This document shows, in pieces, positions 58,695 to 64,000 of a DNA stretch of 64,000 nucleotides. Source of the stretch: Pullichristensenella sp002068815 (GTDB lineage Bacteria; Bacillota; Clostridia; Christensenellales; Aristaeellaceae). Within the stretch, counting starts at the first letter, position 1. Each line of letters opens with the position of its first letter. The DNA is taken from the NCBI GenBank assembly GCA_040772885.1, contig JAXGXF010000005.1, forward strand, positions 124,001-188,000, in the 5' to 3' direction. The notes beneath the pieces are model-generated. The model ran no database searches and was not told the origin of the DNA. It was given only the letters and a program-made list of their open reading frames with translations. A program made the translations under genes and the position numbers.

Positions 58695-59546
58695 TTATTC
58701 GAGCCTTTTGAGAAACAGCTTCGCCCTGTAAATTTGGTTTCGGGGGAAGCCCCGGGCCTGCGCGAAATGCTCGGCCTCGTCGATGGTCGCGCCCGAAAAC
58801 AGCCTCTCGGCCATGGCCGCGACGGCACTTTCCCCGGCGGATGGGGGCTTCCCGATCGGGGGGAGCGCGCTCAGGTCCGCGACGACGCAATACTCGCCCT
58901 TTTCGAGGTTCGGGTTTTCGCGAAGGGCCTTCAGCGCGTCCGCCGGGGAGCCGCGCCGCATCCACTCGAATTTCTTCGTCAGGTCGCAGAACACCGCGAG
59001 CATGCACTCGGGCCATCGCTCCGCGATCCGCTCGACGAGCGCCGCGACGCGGTGCGGAGACTCGTAATAGACCGCGACCGGGACGCCCGACGCGCGCGCC
59101 GCATCGAGCGCGGCGTCGAGCGCCTTTTTTTCGCGCGGCGGGAAGCCGTAGAACGCGAACGACCTCGCGTCGAACCCCGAAACCGACAGCGCCGCCGCGA
59201 CCGCGGACGGGCCCGCGACCGGCGACACCGGTATGTGAGCCTCCCACGCGGCCCTCACGAGCACATGCCCGGGGTCGGAGATCGCCGGCGTGCCTGCGTC
59301 GGTCGTGAGCGCGACGGTCAAATCCTCGTTCAGCATCCTCCCAATCAATTCAGAGGCGCGCGCATCCTCGTTGTGCCGGTGGCAGGACACGAGCGGCTTC
59401 CTGATCCCGAGGTGGTTCAAGAGCTTCATCGCCATGCGCGTGTCCTCCGCCGCGATCAGGTCGCAGGAGGTGAGCGCCTCGCGCATCCGCGGCGAGAGGT
59501 CGCCGAGGTTTCCGATCGGCGTCGCGACCACGAGCAGCTTCGGCAT
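58695..59546 (-). CDS. rsmI: 16S rRNA C1402 2'-O-methyltransferase
   Basis: 283 residues. LVVATPIGNLGDLSPRMREAL (about 5-25), AEDTRMAMKLLNHLG, TTDAGTPAISDPG and VYYESPHRV are RsmI landmarks. Adds the 2'-O-methyl of m4Cm1402 in the ribosomal decoding site, together with RsmH encoded in the same operon. ATG one base after the stop of the Rmt-like gene (TGACATG), so translation is coupled. Confidence 0.95.
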   Translation of the reverse strand: MPKLLVVATPIGNLGDLSPRMREALTSCDLIAAEDTRMAMKLLNHLGIRKPLVSCHRHNEDARASELIGRMLNEDLTVALTTDAGTPAISDPGHVLVRAAWEAHIPVSPVAGPSAVAAALSVSGFDARSFAFYGFPPREKKALDAALDAARASGVPVAVYYESPHRVAALVERIAERWPECMLAVFCDLTKKFEWMRRGSPADALKALRENPNLEKGEYCVVADLSALPPIGKPPSAGESAVAAMAERLFSGATIDEAEHFAQARGFPRNQIYRAKLFLKRLE

Positions 59547-59547
59547 G

Positions 59548-60279
59548 TCAACGCTCCTTCAGGATGTAGATGAGCTCGCTCCGGTGGACGAAGCGGTCGA
59601 GGATTTCGAATTTGTCCGGGCAGTTCTCCTCGAAGCTCCGCCCGTGGTGCTGTTCCATGCCGACGTCCCTGCCGGACAGCGTGCGCGTCGGGAACGACAG
59701 GCAGACGTGCTCGGCGTCGATCGCTTCGAGAAGCCGATATCCGGCGTCGCCGAGCAGCGGCAGGAGCTTCATAAGAAGCGCCAGCGGGAAGCGGCCCTCC
59801 GGCAGCGGGTCGGTCAGGATGTCGATGCCCTCCGCGCGCGCGTCGAGGCCGTTCCGCTCCGCGAAGCGGTTGATCAGCCCGACCGCGCCGAGGTGCGCGT
59901 CGACGCCGTTGACCGGAATCCCGCGCGCGGCGAGGTAGATCGGGTTCAGCCCGCACGCGACGTCGAGCACGCGCGAGGGCCGCCCGGCGGTTTCGAAAAT
60001 GCGCCTATACAGCGCGTCGGTCTCGGGGAGAGGCAGCCGCTCGCGCGTCGAACTGTGCAGCGAGAGGATTTTCGAAAGCGCCTCGTCGCCGCCGTCCGGC
60101 CACGCGGAGAGGAGCTTCATCGCGCGCTTCCCGGCGTCGGTTCCGAAGTACGCCCCGGCGACGCGGTGCAATTCCTGCCGCGCGGCCCGGGCCGCGTCCC
60201 TCGGCTTCTTGTGGCGCAGTGAGGCCTCCGCGTACGCGCGGCCGACGAGGTTTTTGTCAAGCTCGCTATGCTTCTCCAT
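59548..60279 (-). CDS. FmrO/Rmt-family 16S rRNA (G1405-N7) methyltransferase homologue
   Basis: 243 residues. SAM-dependent fold with the hallmark blocks of the aminoglycoside-resistance 16S methyltransferases (FmrO, Grm/Sgm, RmtB, ArmA): HSSTRERLP at 75-83, LDVACGLNP at 105-113, GVDAHLGAVGLIN near 125, ALLMKLLPLLGDAG near 167-180, and SFPTRTLSGR at 195-204. Enzymes of this family make m7G1405 and block 4,6-linked deoxystreptamines. Here it is fixed between tgt and rsmI with no mobile element, so it is a resident gene; housekeeping or intrinsic resistance role is open. Start overlaps the tgt end by 14 bases. Confidence 0.82.
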   Translation of the reverse strand: MEKHSELDKNLVGRAYAEASLRHKKPRDAARAARQELHRVAGAYFGTDAGKRAMKLLSAWPDGGDEALSKILSLHSSTRERLPLPETDALYRRIFETAGRPSRVLDVACGLNPIYLAARGIPVNGVDAHLGAVGLINRFAERNGLDARAEGIDILTDPLPEGRFPLALLMKLLPLLGDAGYRLLEAIDAEHVCLSFPTRTLSGRDVGMEQHHGRSFEENCPDKFEILDRFVHRSELIYILKER

Positions 60280-61345
60280 CGCGCAAGAGCTCCATCAGCC
60301 TTCCGTAGAAGCGCAGGTTGTGGGCGGTCGAGAATCGGAGCGCGTGCGGGTCGCCCATCTTCAACAGGTGGTTCAGGTATGCGCGCGAGTGGTTCTTGCA
60401 GAGCGCGCAGTCGCACGTCTCGTCGACGGGGCGGCCGTCCCGGCAGTATTCGGCGTCGAGCGCGTAGATATATCGGTAAAACGCCTCGCCGCGCACGCCC
60501 TCGGGGGTGTCCATGCCGGGCCGGAACGCGTACAGCCGCCCGTGGCGCGCCTCGCGCGTCGGGATCACGCAGTCGAACAGCCGATAGCCGAGCTCGACGC
60601 AGCGCGCGATCTCCTCGGGCTTGCCGAGGCCCATCGCGTACTTGAGCTTGTTATCGGGCATTGCGTCCGCCGCCATCTTGAGCACGTCCAGACGGATCGC
60701 CCCGTCCGAATCGAGCGGCCAGCCACCGAAGCCGTAGCCGTCGAAGCCGATCTCCTCGAGCCGGTCGGCGCACTCGCGCCGGAGCTCCGGGTCGCCGCCG
60801 CCCTGCACGATCCCGAGCAGCAGCGGCCGGTCCGCGCGCCCGCGGCACAGCTTTTCAAACTCCGCCTTGCAGCGCGCGCCCCACCTGACGGTCAGTTCGA
60901 CGCTGCGACGCTGCAGCTCCGGCGAGTCGTCCGGGTGCGTGCACAGGTCGAGCGCCATCATGATGTCCGAGCCGTATTGAAACTGCGCGGTGATGCACTT
61001 CTCCGGCGTGAACACCATGCGCTCCCTGCGGTCGGGGCGGAAGATGATCTCGCCGTCGCGGATTTCGCCGTAGTCCGGGTTCTCGCGGATCAGCGAGTAG
61101 AGCTGGAACCCGCCGGAGTCGGTCAAAATCGTCCCACGATAGCCGGTGAACCCGTGCAGCCCGCCGAGCGACTTGATCAGCTTCGCGCCGGGCTTCGTCA
61201 TCAGGTGGTAGGCGTTCATCTCGAGGCCGAAGAGCCCCGCCGCGTACACGTCGTCGAACGGCGCCGCGCGCACCGAAGCGTAGGTCGCGTCGGGGAAGAA
61301 GGCGGGCAGCGGCACGCGCCCGGAGCGGGTCTCGAGGAATTTCAT
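60266..61345 (-). CDS. tgt: Divergent tRNA-guanine transglycosylase family protein
   Basis: 359 residues, TIM barrel. Catalytic and base-binding residues kept: Asp76 (LTDSGGFQ), Asp133, Gln181 (IVQGG), nucleophile Asp258 (FDCVIPTR), zinc ligands Cys311, Cys313, Cys316 and His342 with normal spacing. Changed: the usual FDECTP reads LDLCTHP, and the GGLSVGE substrate loop reads GGWPLDS (207-213). The N-terminus is about 15 residues shorter than classical Tgt. It may exchange guanine for a base other than preQ1. No queuosine synthesis genes nearby. ATGA overlap with rsmH. Confidence 0.82.
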   Translation of the reverse strand: MKFLETRSGRVPLPAFFPDATYASVRAAPFDDVYAAGLFGLEMNAYHLMTKPGAKLIKSLGGLHGFTGYRGTILTDSGGFQLYSLIRENPDYGEIRDGEIIFRPDRRERMVFTPEKCITAQFQYGSDIMMALDLCTHPDDSPELQRRSVELTVRWGARCKAEFEKLCRGRADRPLLLGIVQGGGDPELRRECADRLEEIGFDGYGFGGWPLDSDGAIRLDVLKMAADAMPDNKLKYAMGLGKPEEIARCVELGYRLFDCVIPTREARHGRLYAFRPGMDTPEGVRGEAFYRYIYALDAEYCRDGRPVDETCDCALCKNHSRAYLNHLLKMGDPHALRFSTAHNLRFYGRLMELLRDGEA

Positions 61346-62247
61346 GGCAGTTTCTCCGCGATGCGGAGCGTCGCGCTGCGCGCGCGGGGGTTCTCGGACA
61401 GCTCCTCATCGGACGCGGTCACGGGCTTGCGCGGGACGAGCCGAACGACGGGCTTCTTGCCGCACACGCACACCGGCATGTGCTTCGGGCACTCGCAAGG
61501 GTCGGCGAGCCGGCGGAACGTGTTTTTGACGATACGATCTTCCAGCGAATGGAACGAGATCACGCAGAGCCTGCCCTGCGGCTTCAGGAGCCCTACGAGC
61601 ATCTCGAGCGACCTGTCGAGCGGGTCGAGCTCGTCGTTGACGGCGATGCGCAGCGCCTGAAACGCGCGCCGGGCCGGGTGCGAGCCGTCCTTCGCGCGGA
61701 ATTTCTTCGGGATCGCCGCGTCGATCGCGGACACGAGCGAAAGCGTCGTCAGAATCGGACGCCGATCGACGACCACGCGCGCGATCTGCCTGGCCCAGTT
61801 CTCCTCGCCGTAGTCGCGGAGGATGCGCGTCAGTTCGTCCTCGCTCGCGCCGTTCACGATGTCCGCCGCGGTCGTCGCCTGGGACATATCCATCCGCATG
61901 TCGAGCGGCGCGTCCTCGTGGTACGAAAAACCGCGCTCGCGGCGGTCGAGCTGGTGCGACGAGACGCCGAGGTCGACGAGTATGCCGTCGAAGCGGGCGT
62001 CGCCGACGAGCCGGTCCGCCTCGTGGAAGTTCCCGCGGATCGCCCGGATGCCCGGCGCGCGCAGGGTCGCCGCCGCAATCGCGTCCCCGTCGCGGTCGAT
62101 GCCGACGACGTTTCCGCCGAGCCGCGCGATCTCGGACGCGTGCCCGCCGCCGCCGAGCGTGCAGTCGAGGTACAGCAAACCGGGAGCGACCCGGAGGCCG
62201 TCCATGCACTCCCGGAGCAGCACGGGGACGTGGTGAAACTCGGTCAT
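61342..62247 (-). CDS. rsmH: 16S rRNA C1402 N4-methyltransferase
   Basis: 301 residues. EFHHVPVLLRECMDGL, LDCTLGGGGHASEIAR, ILVDLGVSSHQLDRRERGFSY, LDMRMD and VISFHSLEDRIVK are RsmH (MraW) landmarks. Makes the N4-methyl of m4Cm1402. In most bacteria rsmH opens the division cluster; here it lies with folC and tgt instead. ATGA overlaps on both sides. Confidence 0.96.
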   Translation of the reverse strand: MTEFHHVPVLLRECMDGLRVAPGLLYLDCTLGGGGHASEIARLGGNVVGIDRDGDAIAAATLRAPGIRAIRGNFHEADRLVGDARFDGILVDLGVSSHQLDRRERGFSYHEDAPLDMRMDMSQATTAADIVNGASEDELTRILRDYGEENWARQIARVVVDRRPILTTLSLVSAIDAAIPKKFRAKDGSHPARRAFQALRIAVNDELDPLDRSLEMLVGLLKPQGRLCVISFHSLEDRIVKNTFRRLADPCECPKHMPVCVCGKKPVVRLVPRKPVTASDEELSENPRARSATLRIAEKLP

Positions 62248-63458
62248 TCGGCCTCCTTCAAGATCGCCCGCGCCGCGCCGACGAGGTACAGCGAGCCCGC
62301 GACCACGGACGGCGCGCCCGCCAGTTCGAGCGCCTCCCGGACGGTCGGCGCGATCGCGACCTCCGAGCCGCAGCGCCTGTACGCCGCCGCGATCTCCTCG
62401 GGCTCCGCCGCGCGGGGCTCCATGACGCGCGTCGCGATGACCTTCGGGAACAGCGGCGCGAGGATCTCGGCGCACTCCACAATCTGCTTGTCGCGCATCA
62501 TGCCGGTCACGAGCGGCATCCCGGACGCTGGGAAGTGCTCCTCGAGGTATCCGCGCAGCGTCTGCGCGCCCTGCGGGTTGTGCGCGCCGTCGAGCAGCAC
62601 GCCGCGCATCCACTCGAGCCTGCCGGGCCACTCGGCCTTCAGAAGCCCGGCCTCGAGGTTCTTGAGCGGAAGTCCCGACGCGCGCAGCCCCTCGAGCGCG
62701 AGCGACGCGTTCAGCATCTGGTGGCGGCCCGCGAGCCGTATTGCGAACTCCCCGAACGGCATCTTAAAGCGGCTTCCGTACGGCGTGATTTCAATTGGCT
62801 CCGGCGGCTCCGCGACTTTGATATCGTGCAGATTCCGGAACACGTTTAAAATGTTGTCCGGCTGGCGCATGACGACCGCCGGCACGCCGGGCTTCAAAAT
62901 GCCGGCCTTCTCGAACGCGATCTCCTCCACAGTGTCCCCGAGGAATTCCATGTGATCCATGCCGATCGCCGAGATCAGCGACACGGCCGGGGTCAGCACG
63001 TTCGTCGAGTCGAACCGCCCGCCGAGCCCGCATTCGACGACCGCGACCTCGACGCCCGCCTCGCGGAAATGCCGGAACGCGAGCGCGGTGCCGAGCTCGA
63101 ACGTCGTCGGCGAGACGCCGGCCCTCTCGAGCGTTTCGCACGCGGCCGCGAGCCGCTCGCAGCCCTCGATGAGCGCCGAATCCGGGATGCACGCGCCGCC
63201 GACCTGTATGCGCTCCCGGTAGTTTTCGAGGTAGGGGGAGGTGTAGAGCCCCGCTCTGTACCCGCTCTCCCCAAGGCACGAGGCGCACATCGCCGCGGTC
63301 GAACCCTTGCCGTTCGTGCCCGCGATGTGCACGGAAAGAAAACCCCTTTCGGGGTTTCCGAGTTCGGAAAGCAGCGCGCGCGTGTTCTCGAGGCCGCGCT
63401 TGTGGCCGGTGTACCGCCGGCTGTGAATCCAGTCGACGGCCTGCTGAACGGTTGTCAT
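62244..63458 (-). CDS. folC: Folylpolyglutamate synthase/dihydrofolate synthase
   Basis: 404 residues, Mur-ligase fold. P-loop HIAGTNGKGSTAAM (about 43-56), ECGLGGRFDSTN, GMDHMEFLG, LDGAHNPQGA. Adds glutamates to folates (and may make dihydrofolate). ATGA overlaps with trpS upstream and rsmH downstream, so the entire group is one tightly coupled operon. Confidence 0.94.
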   Translation of the reverse strand: MTTVQQAVDWIHSRRYTGHKRGLENTRALLSELGNPERGFLSVHIAGTNGKGSTAAMCASCLGESGYRAGLYTSPYLENYRERIQVGGACIPDSALIEGCERLAAACETLERAGVSPTTFELGTALAFRHFREAGVEVAVVECGLGGRFDSTNVLTPAVSLISAIGMDHMEFLGDTVEEIAFEKAGILKPGVPAVVMRQPDNILNVFRNLHDIKVAEPPEPIEITPYGSRFKMPFGEFAIRLAGRHQMLNASLALEGLRASGLPLKNLEAGLLKAEWPGRLEWMRGVLLDGAHNPQGAQTLRGYLEEHFPASGMPLVTGMMRDKQIVECAEILAPLFPKVIATRVMEPRAAEPEEIAAAYRRCGSEVAIAPTVREALELAGAPSVVAGSLYLVGAARAILKEAE

Positions 63459-64000
63459 AGCTTCGTGGGCGCGAGCCCGACCTTCTTTCGCACTTTGCGC
63501 ATCGTGGGCGCCGCGAGCCTGTCCGCGCGCTCGGCGCCCTCGAGCATGACCTTCTCGAGGTAGACCTTGTCCGCGCTGATCTCGTCGTACCGCTTCTGGA
63601 TCGGCTCGAGCACGGCGACGACGGCGTCGGCGACCGCGTCCTTGAACGCGCCGTAGCCCTTGCCGGAAAAGTCCGCGGCGATTGCGTCCATCGAGGCCCC
63701 CGTCAGCGCCGAGAGTATGCTCATCAGGTTCGAGACGCCGGGCTTCAACTCCGGGTCGAAGCGCACGTCCGCCTCGCTATCGGTCACCGCGCGCCGGAGC
63801 TTTCTGCGGATGACCTCGGGCTTGTCGAGTATCGCGATGTAGGTCTCCTCGGGGTCGGACTTCGACATCTTGCGCGTCGGCTCCTGCAGGCTCATGACCT
63901 TCGCGCCGACCTTCGGGAAATAGCCGTCCGGCACCGCGAACGTGCCGCCGTACAGCGAGTTGAACCGCTCGGCGATGTTGCGCGCGAGCTCGAGGTGCTG
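63455..64000 (-). CDS. trpS: Tryptophanyl-tRNA synthetase, C-terminal part (cut by window edge)
   Basis: The last 181 residues are visible; the start lies beyond base 64000. QHLELARNIAERFNSLYGG, FAVPDGYFP and the class I signature KMSKSDPEETYIAI, followed by the anticodon-binding helical region, identify TrpS. Charges tRNA-Trp. First visible gene of the minus-strand trpS-folC-rsmH-tgt-Rmt-rsmI operon; its stop overlaps folC. Confidence 0.95.
   Translation of the reverse strand, partial: QHLELARNIAERFNSLYGGTFAVPDGYFPKVGAKVMSLQEPTRKMSKSDPEETYIAILDKPEVIRRKLRRAVTDSEADVRFDPELKPGVSNLMSILSALTGASMDAIAADFSGKGYGAFKDAVADAVVAVLEPIQKRYDEISADKVYLEKVMLEGAERADRLAAPTMRKVRKKVGLAPTKL

Noticed and set aside
59548..60279. 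Interpretation of the Rmt-like gene as a recently acquired mobile resistance gene
   Set aside because: No IS, integron or composition break is visible, and it overlaps tgt and is coupled to rsmI by one base.

Overview
The window is a GC-rich, densely coded chromosomal segment from a Gram-positive-type anaerobe, most likely a high-GC member of Clostridia (a Christensenellales-like lineage is my guess, not proven). Evidence: a Clostridia-style FtsZ start, HPr kinase with a ROK glucokinase, a SpoIIP-like lytic enzyme and a SpoVK-like AAA ATPase (sporulation ancestry), desulfoferrodoxin with ferritin (anaerobic oxygen defence), an anaerobic GlpA-type dehydrogenase with a DUF1667 partner, and consensus sigma-A promoters with strong GGAGG ribosome sites. 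There is no sign of phage, IS element, CRISPR, tRNA or rRNA. No stretch longer than about 225 bases lacks a gene; the longest gaps (2167-2378, 10263-10478, 27586-27809) hold promoters, palindromes or hairpins.

Layout. 1-4.9 kb: end of a division/cell-wall cluster (ftsW end, murA, ftsQ, then ftsA-ftsZ behind their own promoter). 4.9-8.5 kb: serine synthesis operon serC-serA-DUF1015 (minus). 8.5-12.6 kb: single genes (SpoVK-like ATPase, DUF6485, Nudix, TfoX C-terminal domain, flavodoxin, MFS exporter). 12.7-17 kb: minus-strand run of a Crp-type regulator, ThpR, a radical SAM protein, a WYL regulator and three small proteins. 17.1-23.3 kb: BMP-type nucleoside ABC importer followed by two phosphoesterases, with a Crp-like box in the divergent control region. 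23.3-27.6 kb: ferritin-desulfoferrodoxin, a membrane protein, CorA, an HTH protein and a divergent acetate kinase. 27.8-31.8 kb: secreted C39-like protease; three-gene glycerol-3-phosphate oxidation module. 31.8-37.9 kb: DUF1538 membrane protein with two PII-like proteins; potABCD polyamine importer. 38-43.4 kb: operon HAD-hprK-ROK-DUF1846-pepT. 43.5-51.5 kb: DUF1614-SpoIIP-like, MFS, HelD, two flavoprotein oxidoreductases. 51.5-58.6 kb: maf-mreBCD-PBP2-rodA elongation operon. 58.7-64 kb: trpS-folC-rsmH-tgt-(FmrO/Rmt-like methyltransferase)-rsmI, tightly overlapped on the minus strand.

The most striking points are the last operon, which puts a homologue of aminoglycoside-resistance 16S rRNA G1405 methyltransferases between a divergent transglycosylase and RsmI, next to RsmH, so that three predicted 16S decoding-site methyltransferases share one transcript; the DUF1538 plus paired PII-like genes, which look like a nitrogen- or energy-gated transporter of unknown substrate; and DUF1015 at the end of the serine operon, a candidate for the missing phosphoserine/serine step. 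Both solute-binding proteins (BMP and PotD) lack a lipobox, unusual for a monoderm. All assignments come from reading motifs and context; no database search was run.
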